From: G963668435 sp963668435
Lineage (GTDB): Bacteria > Latescibacterota > Latescibacteria > Latescibacterales > Latescibacteraceae
Direction of reading: 5' to 3'
NCBI GenBank assembly: GCA_963668435.2
Contig: CAXXSC010000008.1
Location: forward strand, 558,001 to 622,000
Length of the DNA: 64,000 nt
Part shown: positions 9,627 to 17,905 of the stretch, piece by piece
How positions within the stretch are numbered: the stretch's first letter is position 1
How the letters are laid out: each line of letters opens with the position of its first letter
The notes under the pieces: model-generated
What the model was told of the DNA's origin: nothing
The model's database searches: none
What the model saw: only the letters and a program-made list of their open reading frames with translations
Translations under genes and position numbers: made by a program

Positions 9627-10973
9627 TTATTTCTCCATTACGGGAAGTGATATAGAAAACGTTGCACCTTCTCCTAACTCAGAAGAAGCCCATACCTTAC
9701 CGTCATGGCGCTCGACGACCTGTTTTACAATCGCAAGGCCGATCCCGGTTCCTTCAATGTCCCTGTCAGAATGCAAACGCTGAAAAACACCGAAAAGCTT
9801 GTTATAATACTGCATATCGAATCCGATGCCATTGTCTGAAACCGAATAGATATTCATTTTATTTTTCGTTTCACCGGATACTTCAATTATGGCCTTTTCC
9901 TTATTACGCGAATATTTAACGGCATTTGTAATGAGATTGATAAATACTTCACGAAGCATGGGCCGGTCGCCCCATGAATCGGGCAAGTCGCCTATGATAA
10001 ATTCCAGCACTCGACCGTTTTCCTGCTTTTCTACTTGATTACATATCTCCGTAACCATAGCCTGGGTATCGATATGCGTTGAATTCATATCGTTTCTGCC
10101 GGATCGCGAAAAGCGGAGGATGTCATCGATAAGTCTGGCCATTTTGCGTGTATTATCGCAAATGATATTCATAACTCTCAAACCTTCTTCATCGATTACC
10201 TCGGAATAGTCCTCCTGGAGAATACGGGTAAAACCGTCGATTGCTCTAAGCGGTGTGCGTAAATCATGCGATACTGAATATGAAAACGTCTCGAGCTCTT
10301 TATATGTTCTTTCAAGTTCATTAGTATGCTCACGAAGAAGTCTTTCGGTTTTCTTTCTCTCGGTTATCTCCTCATTCAATTTTGCATTCATGCGGGCAAG
10401 TTCGGCAGTTCGCATTTCGACACGTGCTTCAAGATCATTGAGGATTCGGTGCAGTGCGTCTTCCGCATACTTCTGTTTTGTTATATCCTTTATATGTTTA
10501 ATCACACCTATTATTTTGTCCTGTGTATCACGGAAAGGGAATGAACTGACATTAAACCATGCAATAGGATCATCACCATAAGGATATGGCAGTACTGACT
10601 GGTGAAATCCTTTGTGAGAGTTATCTTCAAACATCACGCAGTCTTCACATGGCTCAGAGTGATTTTTCAGTAACTTAAAGCACTTTTCCCCTTCGACATG
10701 GTGATGCTGATCAAATACTCTTTCGATCCAGGGATTGATCCTGACGATCGTTTGATCGGAATCAATAACTAAAATACCATCCTGAATACTGTTGAAAACA
10801 TTATTTAAAAACTGCTCTCGTTCGGATAGTTCCCGCGTTCTCTCTTCAACACGTGACTCCAGTTCGAGATTGAGCGCAACCACTCCTCTGGACATCTCTT
10901 CAAGCTCTTTTTCAAGCTCGTTTATTTTTGCCGATGTCCCTTCACGGCTATCCAGTTTCATATCATTCCTCAT
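9627..10973 (-). CDS. PAS histidine kinase (phytochrome-type core)
   Basis: The 448 residues hold an N-terminal coiled coil, one PAS domain (about 55-175) containing a C-x10-C-x2-C cluster (near 100-115), a second coiled coil, HisKA with SYSVSHDLRTPLRAIDG, and HATPase_c (NLITNAVKYSR, DNGIGFD, GTGIGLAIV). The core is the type that pairs with Rcp1-like receivers, which is what follows four bases downstream. The gene starts 11 bases inside the end of the RsbT-RsbX fusion, which ties the stressosome module to the kinases in one transcript. Confidence 0.9.
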   Translation of the reverse strand: MRNDMKLDSREGTSAKINELEKELEEMSRGVVALNLELESRVEERTRELSEREQFLNNVFNSIQDGILVIDSDQTIVRINPWIERVFDQHHHVEGEKCFKLLKNHSEPCEDCVMFEDNSHKGFHQSVLPYPYGDDPIAWFNVSSFPFRDTQDKIIGVIKHIKDITKQKYAEDALHRILNDLEARVEMRTAELARMNAKLNEEITERKKTERLLREHTNELERTYKELETFSYSVSHDLRTPLRAIDGFTRILQEDYSEVIDEEGLRVMNIICDNTRKMARLIDDILRFSRSGRNDMNSTHIDTQAMVTEICNQVEKQENGRVLEFIIGDLPDSWGDRPMLREVFINLITNAVKYSRNKEKAIIEVSGETKNKMNIYSVSDNGIGFDMQYYNKLFGVFQRLHSDRDIEGTGIGLAIVKQVVERHDGKVWASSELGEGATFSISLPVMEK

Positions 10974-12006
10974 ACCGGCGACCTTTAATGATCAGGATCG
11001 TTGCGTCATCATTGTCCCTTGACAGTTTACGAATGATTGTTCGACACAAGTCATCAGATGAAGAATTAATTTTTGTATCAAAATCATTCCAGTTCCAGTG
11101 GGACTGTATACCATCCGAAAACAATGTGAGTATATAGTTTTCCTGCCACTTGTGTTCTGTAACATGCGGAATGTTCAATTTTTGGCCGATAATACCTCGT
11201 TTCGTCATGAAACGCGGTGATTGTTCAGCTCCTAATAAACGTGTTTCAATATTTCCGAGGCTTGCGTGCTGCATCGTGCCTAGTTTCCAGTCTATCCGAA
11301 CCAGGGCCATCACAACACCCCGTGTCGCCCTGCATTCACGATTGACACCGCGAAACAGCAATTCCAGGGGCTGCTCATAATGACTCTCGAGATAGCGCCG
11401 TGCCTTACTAGAAGCGCGGTGAGCGAACTGGCCGTGGCCTATACCGTCGATTACGCTGAGGAGGACTTTTGAACCATACTTTTTGATGTAATACGCATCG
11501 CCGTTGACAGCCATCCTGGGGTGAGGCCGGCTAGCCACACCTATGTCCAGTGGGCAGGATTCCGCTGTGTCGTTTCCGCGTTTCCATTTCAATGCAAAAA
11601 CCCTGGTCCCCGACTGGTTACCGATCTGTGAAGAAATCTCAAGTTCGTCCATAATCCGGTTTACTGTTCCAAGCCCTACACCTAAACTCCCGGTAGTGGA
11701 TACACCATCGGCAATCGAAAATTCAATGTCTGCGATTCCGGGGCCCGAATCGAGAGTTTCTAGGCAAACGCCCTGTTTTGATTTTTCACTCAGCTCTGAC
11801 AATATCATTTTGCCACTCTTCGCGTGTTTGATGATATTTGTGGCAAGTTCTTTAGCGACAATGACAAGCTCTTCTATTTGCTTTTCAGAAAATCCAATAG
11901 CGTGAGCGCTTTTTCTGACAGCGTTGACAACAATGACGATATCGCTTTCGTCCCCAACCGGTAATGTAAGCGTCTGCAAAATTTCACTCACTACAGCCTC
12001 ATCCAT
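10963..12006 (-). CDS. RsbT-like kinase domain fused to RsbX-like PP2C phosphatase
   Basis: The 347 residues contain two opposed activities. Residues 20-140 are a GHKL serine-kinase domain of the RsbT/RsbW type (AKELATNIIKHA, DSGPGI, GVGLGTVNRI). Residues 155-345 are a PP2C phosphatase like RsbX, with metal-binding aspartates D170 (NGDAYY), D187 (VIDGIGHG), D298 (LFSDGI) and D333/D334 (NDDATILI). In Bacillus, RsbX dephosphorylates RsbS and RsbR to reset the stressosome. Here reset and a second kinase sit on one chain. It overlaps rsbT by 16 bases and the kinase gene downstream by 11 bases. Confidence 0.9.
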   Translation of the reverse strand: MDEAVVSEILQTLTLPVGDESDIVIVVNAVRKSAHAIGFSEKQIEELVIVAKELATNIIKHAKSGKMILSELSEKSKQGVCLETLDSGPGIADIEFSIADGVSTTGSLGVGLGTVNRIMDELEISSQIGNQSGTRVFALKWKRGNDTAESCPLDIGVASRPHPRMAVNGDAYYIKKYGSKVLLSVIDGIGHGQFAHRASSKARRYLESHYEQPLELLFRGVNRECRATRGVVMALVRIDWKLGTMQHASLGNIETRLLGAEQSPRFMTKRGIIGQKLNIPHVTEHKWQENYILTLFSDGIQSHWNWNDFDTKINSSSDDLCRTIIRKLSRDNDDATILIIKGRRYEE

Positions 12007-12401
12007 TTCTTGACAGTCACCGTTGTTCCCTGTCCGGGTTTTGATACCAGCTCGAATTCATCCATGAGTTTTTTTGAACCTGGTAAACCGAGCCCCAGGC
12101 CTTTGGAACTTGTAAAACCAACCTGCATTACTTCGCCTATATCCGAGATGCCAGGCCCGTGATCAATGAATTGGAGTTCAATGCCAATGCGGTCGGAAGA
12201 ATCTGATATGCACCAGTCCATGTAGCCAGAGCCTGCATAGATATAGATATTTCGGGCAAGTTCTGATGCCGCAGTCACTATTCTCGTTATATCGGTAATC
12301 CCGAAACCAATATTCTCGGTGATATCACGGACAGTCTGCCGTGTAACAACAATATCGGATTCGGTTGCTATTACAACCCTTCCTGATTTGTCACCGCTCA
12401 T
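11991..12401 (-). CDS. rsbT: RsbT-like serine/threonine kinase (switch protein)
   Basis: The 136 residues match RsbT in length (133 in B. subtilis) and layout: a GHKL ATPase with N box SELARNIYIYA, G1 DHGPGI and G2 SSKGLGLGLPGSKKLMDEF. RsbT phosphorylates RsbS and RsbR in the stressosome, then leaves to activate a target, classically the phosphatase RsbU. No RsbU-like target is seen nearby, so its target here is unknown. It overlaps rsbS by four bases (ATGA) and the RsbT-RsbX fusion by 16. Confidence 0.93.
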   Translation of the reverse strand: MSGDKSGRVVIATESDIVVTRQTVRDITENIGFGITDITRIVTAASELARNIYIYAGSGYMDWCISDSSDRIGIELQFIDHGPGISDIGEVMQVGFTSSKGLGLGLPGSKKLMDEFELVSKPGQGTTVTVKKWMRL

Positions 12402-12772
12402 TTACCATCCCCTGATTTCTGTTGACGTAACAGATCGAGAGCCTTGTCAACATCAAGCGTTGTCCGGATATCGCCTAAACTCAATCCTAACTGAGTTGCT
12501 GTGATTGCAACATTCGGCTGCATTCCGGCAATCACAGTCTCACCACCCATCAGTTTGAACATCTGGGCTGTTTCAACAATGACACGAGCAAAAAATGAAT
12601 CAAGAGTCTGGACTGTCGAAATATCAAGTATCAGGCCCTTTGCTTCTGTCTTTTCCATTTCATTCAATACCTGTTCCTGCATACTGGAAATTGTGTCGTC
12701 GTCAGGCTCAGAGGGCAGAGTGACAAGCAGAACATTATAGATGTGTATAACTGATATAGAATGGCTCAACAT
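12398..12772 (-). CDS. rsbS: RsbS-like STAS scaffold protein
   Basis: A 124-residue single STAS domain. The phosphorylatable serine is S59 in TLDSFFAR, the same residue number and context as S59 of B. subtilis RsbS, and IAGMQPNVAITATQLGLSLGDI matches the family. RsbS forms the core of the stressosome with RsbR and holds RsbT until phosphorylated. Start and stop overlap with both neighbours (TGATG with the PAS-STAS gene; ATGA with rsbT), so the R-S-T order of canonical modules is kept exactly. Confidence 0.94.
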   Translation of the reverse strand: MLSHSISVIHIYNVLLVTLPSEPDDDTISSMQEQVLNEMEKTEAKGLILDISTVQTLDSFFARVIVETAQMFKLMGGETVIAGMQPNVAITATQLGLSLGDIRTTLDVDKALDLLRQQKSGDGK

Positions 12773-13665
12773 CAGATTCCCTCCTTTGTGTCCTTTTTCA
12801 TAACAGAAAGCTCTTGTAAATCAAATGCAACCTCCAGACCGGCAGATAGAGATGATTTTGTTATTACTGAAGATAAATCAATACCGAGATGTACAAGTGT
12901 CTGCGCTATTGTCGGACTGATCCCGGTAATTATGACTTTCGTACCGAGAAGTGATGCCGCTGTTATTGCCTCAATCACATGTTGCGCGGTTTGAGTGTCG
13001 ATTGTCGGAACACCGGTAATATCGATCAGCGCTACAGGAGATTTCGTTGTCGTAATGCTTGTCAACAGACGATCCATGAACTGCTGCGTTCTCATGCTGT
13101 CAATCGTGCCGATAAGAGGGGCGACGACTATACCCTGCCAGACTTGGAGTATCGGTGTCGAAAGCTCCATTATACTATCAGTCTGCGCGGATATTATTTC
13201 TTCTTTTTGCCTGATTTCAGTGATATCGTCACCCGAACTCAGGATAGCGTCAATAGCACCATTTTTATCATATATTACTGAATTATGCCAAGATATTATT
13301 CTGTCATTACCGTTTCTGGTAACGATGGAATTTTCGAAATACTCAACGAACTCAAGTCTGCCGGTCATGATATCGTCCCAGGCTTTTTTAACATCCCGGA
13401 CAATCGAAGCCGGGATGCAGGTGTCGAACCAGTTTTTTCCAACAAGCTCATCCTTCGTATAGCCCAAAGTATCACAACCCTTTGCATTGATAGCTCTGAC
13501 ATGTTGATCCTTGCTGATGACAACCATTATTACTTCTGCAACATTGAAATACAGTTCAGAGGTCTTAAGATCCGCACGAAGTTTTTCATTTTGCCGCAGT
13601 AACTCCAGATTTTCTTTCGCGATCTGTTCTTTTGTCTTCGTTTTTTTCTTCATAGTAAAATCCAT
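12772..13665 (-). CDS. RsbR paralogue: PAS-STAS stressosome sensor
   Basis: The 297 residues comprise a coiled-coil start (1-35), a PAS domain (about 36-155, ending GDDITE), a linker, and a STAS domain (about 168-290). STAS phospho-threonine positions of RsbR are kept: T224 (TIDT) and T256 (TIAQT). RsbR proteins form the stressosome turrets and sense signals through the N-terminal domain; here a PAS replaces the usual globin-like fold. The STAS half is nearly identical to that of the next gene upstream. The stop overlaps the rsbS start. Confidence 0.9.
   Translation of the reverse strand: MDFTMKKKTKTKEQIAKENLELLRQNEKLRADLKTSELYFNVAEVIMVVISKDQHVRAINAKGCDTLGYTKDELVGKNWFDTCIPASIVRDVKKAWDDIMTGRLEFVEYFENSIVTRNGNDRIISWHNSVIYDKNGAIDAILSSGDDITEIRQKEEIISAQTDSIMELSTPILQVWQGIVVAPLIGTIDSMRTQQFMDRLLTSITTTKSPVALIDITGVPTIDTQTAQHVIEAITAASLLGTKVIITGISPTIAQTLVHLGIDLSSVITKSSLSAGLEVAFDLQELSVMKKDTKEGI
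12810..13116 (-). repeat. Near-identical STAS coding repeat, copy A
   Basis: This 307-base stretch aligns without gaps to 13711-14017 with eight mismatches, only three of them in the last 272 bases on the plus strand. It codes the STAS core of two consecutive RsbR paralogues, identical in protein from APLIG to DLQEL. The sensor halves of the same genes are unrelated, which points to recent duplication or gene conversion. Confidence 0.9.
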
Positions 13666-13669
13666 TTTT

Positions 13670-15328
13670 TTATTTTATACCTATGTTTTTACGCTTTTTA
13701 GTAACACAGAGCTCTTGCAAATCAAATGCCACCTCAAGCCCCGCAGATAGAGATGATTTTGTTATTACTGAAGATAAATCAATACCGAGATGTACAAGGG
13801 TCTGCGCTATTGTCGGGCTGATCCCGGTAATTATGACTTTCGTACCGAGAAGTGATGCCGCTGTTATTGCCTCAATCACATGTTGCGCGGTTTGAGTGTC
13901 GATTGTCGGAACACCGGTAATATCGATCAGCGCTACAGGAGATTTCGTTGTCGTAATGCTTGTCAACAGACGATCCATGAACTGCTGCGTCCTCATGCTG
14001 TCAATCGTGCCGATAAGTGGCGCTATAACGACGCCTTCCCAGACTTGAATGACCGGTGTGGAAAGCTCGAGTATTTCTTCGGTTTGCCGTTTGATTATTT
14101 CTTCACGGCGTTTTCCTTCTTCTATTTCATTCATGAGTTTTTCGTTGCTTGTTTCCAGTTCTGAAGTACGTTCCTTAACCAGCTGGTCGAGATTGTCACG
14201 GCTCTCTTTCAGCGCTTCCTCCGCTTTCTTACGCTGAGAAATATCTATAGCTATTTCAAACCTGACATCTTTTCCATTTGTCCATTTTATGATCTGGTCT
14301 GTAATTAAAAAATGCCTGTCCAACATTTGATTATAGTACTCCCAGACATACGGCTTCTTGTCTTTCAGGATGATATCGTTGGTGCAGAATTCACAGGGTT
14401 CACTGAATCCCTGGAACGCCTCAAAGCATTTCTTGCCGACGGGATCATCACCAAGCATATCACGAAATGTATTGTTAACGAAATACACTTCATATGTATC
14501 TGGATCGGTGACATAGAGAATTTCAGGGAAATGCTCCATAATCGTCAGGAACTGGGTATTCTTATTTTTCAGTTCGGCTTCATATTCTTTCTGATTTATC
14601 GCTCTTTCAACCTGATCGGTTATGGCATTGAGCATTTCTTTTTCTTCCTTGAGAAACGGCCCTTTATCGCTATCCGGTATACTTTTGCGATAAAACACGT
14701 CCACAAATCCTCTCTGCTCGTCGTTGATAGTTATTCCCGACGATAGAATCCATTCAGTTTCGATGAAATTTTCTGAAACATATACTGTTTCATCAACTCT
14801 GATACGGGCGCATATGCTTTCAGGGAATTGAAAACCAGTTGGGATGGTATTCACAGAATCCTGAAGTATATCTGCAATTTCTTTATCTCGAGAATCGGTA
14901 ATTTCCGAAATAGTATAAAGACACCTCAATTCTTTCGTACGTTCAGTCTTTTCATGTTCAAGGTGTTTTCTTTCCGTTATATCCCTGAAAACGCCAAGAA
15001 TGCCTGTTACCTTTCCATTCTTGTTAATGACAGGTGTTTTTATCGTATTTACCCAAAATTCCTGACCATTGACAATGTAGCTTTCTTCAATATCCCTGAT
15101 CTTCTTCGATTTCATGACAGCCCGGTCGTCTGCCCGGTATTTCTCTGCAAGCTCTTTCGGATAGAAATCACAATCATTTTTACCAACCATCTCTTCCGGG
15201 GAAATATTGAAATCTCCGGAATACCTCGCATTACACGCGGTATAAACTAAATCAGAATCTTTGAAAAACAGCTTTTGAGGAAGGCTATCTATAAGCGTTT
15301 TGTACAGAAGGTCGGTATCACGTTTCAT
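13670..15328 (-). CDS. RsbR paralogue: PAS-GAF-like-PAS-STAS stressosome sensor
   Basis: The 552 residues contain a first PAS (about 8-120, ending FRDITERK), a GAF-like segment (about 130-250), a second PAS (about 260-375) with a C-x10-C-x2-C cluster, a coiled coil and a C-terminal STAS (about 420-540) with phospho-threonines T478 and T510. It is an RsbR-type turret protein with three stacked sensor modules, unusually long for the family. The start ATG follows GGAG. It lies four bases upstream of its STAS near-twin, whose STAS core is identical at protein level. Confidence 0.88.
   Translation of the reverse strand: MKRDTDLLYKTLIDSLPQKLFFKDSDLVYTACNARYSGDFNISPEEMVGKNDCDFYPKELAEKYRADDRAVMKSKKIRDIEESYIVNGQEFWVNTIKTPVINKNGKVTGILGVFRDITERKHLEHEKTERTKELRCLYTISEITDSRDKEIADILQDSVNTIPTGFQFPESICARIRVDETVYVSENFIETEWILSSGITINDEQRGFVDVFYRKSIPDSDKGPFLKEEKEMLNAITDQVERAINQKEYEAELKNKNTQFLTIMEHFPEILYVTDPDTYEVYFVNNTFRDMLGDDPVGKKCFEAFQGFSEPCEFCTNDIILKDKKPYVWEYYNQMLDRHFLITDQIIKWTNGKDVRFEIAIDISQRKKAEEALKESRDNLDQLVKERTSELETSNEKLMNEIEEGKRREEIIKRQTEEILELSTPVIQVWEGVVIAPLIGTIDSMRTQQFMDRLLTSITTTKSPVALIDITGVPTIDTQTAQHVIEAITAASLLGTKVIITGISPTIAQTLVHLGIDLSSVITKSSLSAGLEVAFDLQELCVTKKRKNIGIK
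13711..14017 (-). repeat. Near-identical STAS coding repeat, copy B
   Basis: Partner of the repeat at 12810-13116; same length, same orientation, eight mismatches and no gaps. The two copies are 901 bases apart start to start and lie in adjacent genes, so unequal crossing-over between them could delete one sensor gene and leave a functional hybrid. Confidence 0.9.
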
Positions 15329-15359
15329 TTCTGAACTCCATTTTTATTGCAATCAACTT

Positions 15360-16388
15360 TTATTGATCATCCTGGCCCGACAATTCTATCCCCATTTCTT
15401 TCAAGGCAATTTTAAAACCTCCAGCCAGCGATGTATGTGTCCTGATTCCGCTGAGATCTATGCCGAGATGGACAAATGTCTGAGCAAGCGAGGGCCTGAC
15501 ACCGGTTAGGATAACTGTTGTACCAAGCAGCCGTGCCGAATCAATCGAATCGATGAGATGCTGGGCGATCTGAGTGTCAACAGCGGGGACACCAGTGATA
15601 TCAAGTAATGTGAATCGGGCATTCGTCTCGGTTATACTACTCAAAAACCTGTCCATGAATTTTCTGGCTCGTTCACTGTCGAGTGATCCGATGAGCGGAG
15701 CTACTAATATTCCTTCCCATATTCTGAGAACGGGGGTTGACATTTCCAGGATTTCCTGGGTCTGGCGTTCAATTGCCAGTTCAACACGTTTGCTGTGCAG
15801 CGATTCGTTGATTGCTATCGAAAGCGTTTCCAGTGCTTTCTGGTTCTCCTTTGTATAAGCAGCATCTTTATTAGCCAGCGCTATCATACCTGTTACGTTA
15901 TTTCCATTTTTGAGTGGAGCACCGAGAAACGAAGTAAGAGGCGGGTGATCTTTCGGTACTCCGACACTGTCGGGATGGGTTGCGGGTTTATTGACAATGA
16001 GAGACTCACCGTTTTTTATTACCCGTCCCCATATTCCCCGCACTTCCATATCGTTTATCAGCATTGTTACTTCAGAATCAGGCATCTTACAGGCATCCCA
16101 GCCGGGATTGCTGATAGCAATTGTATCGAAACGGCCGGATGGATTCAACTCCCCGATAAATCCGAATTTGCTGTCTGTGAGTATTTCAGCGATTTCAAGG
16201 CATTTTTTCCCTAATTCTTCATCAGTTTTGCAGGTAATGCGTTTGTGAAAAATAGCGTTAACAGCACTAAGGACATCACTTTCCATAGTGAATTTTTTGT
16301 TTTGCCTGGAAAGCCTGTTGTTTTGCTTCTGCAGCGATTGCAGTTCCAGCAGAAGCTCCGGTTTTGTCATCAGCTCCGGTTTTTTCAC
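15360..16388 (-). CDS. RsbR paralogue: GAF-STAS stressosome sensor
   Basis: The 342 residues comprise a coiled coil (8-40), a GAF domain (about 40-205; GELNPSGRFDT and APLKNGNNVTGMIALANK are typical) and a STAS domain (about 215-335) with phospho-threonines T272 (AVDTQ) and T304 (LAQTF). The gene starts with GTG behind a strong AAGGAG. Its STAS is clearly diverged from the identical pair downstream. As the first of the three RsbR-like genes it opens the stressosome segment, 27 bases downstream of a single receiver. Confidence 0.9.
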   Translation of the reverse strand: MKKPELMTKPELLLELQSLQKQNNRLSRQNKKFTMESDVLSAVNAIFHKRITCKTDEELGKKCLEIAEILTDSKFGFIGELNPSGRFDTIAISNPGWDACKMPDSEVTMLINDMEVRGIWGRVIKNGESLIVNKPATHPDSVGVPKDHPPLTSFLGAPLKNGNNVTGMIALANKDAAYTKENQKALETLSIAINESLHSKRVELAIERQTQEILEMSTPVLRIWEGILVAPLIGSLDSERARKFMDRFLSSITETNARFTLLDITGVPAVDTQIAQHLIDSIDSARLLGTTVILTGVRPSLAQTFVHLGIDLSGIRTHTSLAGGFKIALKEMGIELSGQDDQ

Positions 16389-16415
16389 GATATGCTCCTT
16401 AAGAATAGAACCAAT

Positions 16416-16808
16416 TCAGTCGGCATTGTTGATTTCTTCATACGAGGACTCCGAACCGATTTCTTTGATGATATCGGGCAGTTTCTGAAACTCCTGGGAT
16501 TTATCGAGAAAATATCTGGCGCCGAGTTCAATACATTTTTTACGGTATTGAGGATACGGATAATTTGTCAGCATTATTGTCTTGACAGACGGCTTGTTTT
16601 CCTGCACCCATGTCAGAACTTCTATGCCCGTTCCATTGGTAATACGGATGTCGAGAATGAGTATTTCAGGTGAGAGATTCTCAATAAGTTCAAGCGCCTC
16701 CTTGTATTCACCGGTTTCACCTACAATTTCTGTGCCTGGAATCGAATTGATCTTTTCAATAATGTGTTCTCTGATGTACAAGGCGTCTTCAACAACCAGT
16801 ATTTTCAT
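16416..16808 (-). CDS. Single-domain response regulator
   Basis: A 130-residue receiver with VVEDA at the start, phospho-acceptor D53 in LILDIRITNGTG, MLTN and the conserved lysine in FLDKS. No output domain is attached. The LDIR-NGTG form is the type often found beside NarL-like regulators and stressosome-like modules. It begins after AAGGAAG and follows a 173-base intergenic gap, so it may head its own transcript that runs into the stressosome genes. Confidence 0.88.
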   Translation of the reverse strand: MKILVVEDALYIREHIIEKINSIPGTEIVGETGEYKEALELIENLSPEILILDIRITNGTGIEVLTWVQENKPSVKTIMLTNYPYPQYRKKCIELGARYFLDKSQEFQKLPDIIKEIGSESSYEEINNAD

Positions 16809-16867
16809 TTCAGCTTCCTTTACGTTTGGTCCGAGTCATTATTACCATACGTAACATACACTGAATG

Positions 16868-16879
16868 GCGGATATCCGC
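16868..16879. promoter_or_regulatory. Perfect 12-bp palindrome, possible operator
   Basis: GCGGATATCCGC lies about 60 bases upstream of the single-receiver gene that leads into the stressosome segment. It is the only perfect palindrome of this length I noticed in the 173-base gap. The placement suits a regulator site, but I see no convincing -35/-10 pair next to it. Confidence 0.3.
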
Positions 16880-16981
16880 TGTAGCGCCAGATATGAAACT
16901 TCTGTAGTAATTGGACGACACCGTGTAGTGAAATGGACTACAAATGAAAAGATTCAGGAGTGATGCGGAAAGGAGCTAGCG

Positions 16982-17614
16982 TTATTCAACGAGGTTGTTC
17001 TTTATGGCGTAATGAATCAGTTCGGCATCATTTTTCATTTCCATTTTCTCGAGGATGCGGCTGTGATAAGTACTGACAGTATTTTTGCTCAGGCAAAGCG
17101 CCTCCGCGATTTCCCTGAGGGAGTTGCCCTCAGCAATCATGCAAAGGACCTGCAGTTCGCGGTCAGAGAGAAGTTCATGAGGCATGGAATCGCTGTCATG
17201 CGACAGTTTAGACGCGAGGTTTTCCGCTAATGACGGGCTGACATACTTGCCGCCCGATGAGACTTTCCTTATTGCATTCATCAATTCCTGCGGAGCCTTG
17301 TTCTTCATGATATACCCGTCCGCACCTACCTTGAGCGCACGCATGGCATACTGGTCCTCGGCATACGTGCTGACCATAAGCACTTTCAATGAGGGTGCAA
17401 TATGTTTTACATCGGCCAATATTTCGATGCCGTTTCGCCCAGGCAGGGAAATGTCGAGCAGCAGAACATCGTAGGTTTGCTGTGTCAGCCTTTCCAGCAA
17501 AGCTTCACCGGAATCCACTTCCTCAATGGAATTGACCGATCCGGACTTCTCCAGGATTTTTTTTACACCCTCGCGGATAATAGGGTGGTCATCAGCGATA
17601 ATGATTCTGTTCAT
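16982..17614 (-). CDS. NarL/LuxR-family response regulator
   Basis: The 210 residues combine a receiver (IIADDHP, phospho-acceptor D54 in LLLDISLPGRNG, MKNK lysine) with a C-terminal LuxR helix-turn-helix (about 145-205; LSDRELQVLCMIAEG and CLSKNTVSTYHSRI). It is the only DNA-binding regulator of the signalling block. The giant kinase upstream has the matching HisKA_3/NarX-type core, so the two very likely form a pair. I chose the ATG with AGGGG upstream; an in-frame ATG 29 codons earlier adds a non-homologous leader. Confidence 0.92.
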   Translation of the reverse strand: MNRIIIADDHPIIREGVKKILEKSGSVNSIEEVDSGEALLERLTQQTYDVLLLDISLPGRNGIEILADVKHIAPSLKVLMVSTYAEDQYAMRALKVGADGYIMKNKAPQELMNAIRKVSSGGKYVSPSLAENLASKLSHDSDSMPHELLSDRELQVLCMIAEGNSLREIAEALCLSKNTVSTYHSRILEKMEMKNDAELIHYAIKNNLVE

Positions 17615-17681
17615 AACAAGGCCCCTGGATTTGACTATTATGTAATGCAAGGTATGTCTAAGTTGTTGGAAAAGATAGCGT

Positions 17682-17710
17682 TGTATACACTTTATTGACA
17701 CTCAATTCAA
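17682..17710 (-). promoter_or_regulatory. Putative promoter of the LuxR-type regulator
   Basis: On the minus strand, TTGAAT (17705-17710) is followed after 17 bases by TATACA (17682-17687). A start near 17675 would give a leader of about 60 bases before the ATG at 17614. The -35 box lies inside one arm of the adjacent 14-bp inverted repeat. Confidence 0.45.
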
Positions 17711-17751
17711 TTATTTGACTCCGGCATAAGTGAGAACCAAATAATTGAATT
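17704..17751. promoter_or_regulatory. 14-bp perfect inverted repeat, candidate operator
   Basis: AATTCAATTATTTG (17704-17717) and its exact reverse complement (17738-17751) are separated by 20 bases. The pair sits in the gap between the giant kinase and the LuxR-type regulator and overlaps the putative -35 box. It could be an autoregulatory site of the regulator. An AT-rich hairpin without a T run is a poor intrinsic terminator. Confidence 0.5.
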
Positions 17752-17905
17752 ACAAATGGATAAATGCTATTTATGGCGAAAATAGTCATGGTTAGGCATA
17801 TCTAACAAGTGTAAACAACGCTCGAAAATTCTACATCTAAGTATTGATATTTATATACTAATAAGTAATATATTAATCAATAGGTATCAAAATATTTGAA
17901 AAAAG

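Noticed and set aside
12979..14164. Two identical plus-strand frames (CRNTGNIDQRYRRFRC) that look like a duplicated small gene
   Set aside because: They are the reverse of the duplicated STAS coding repeat, which has the real reading frame.
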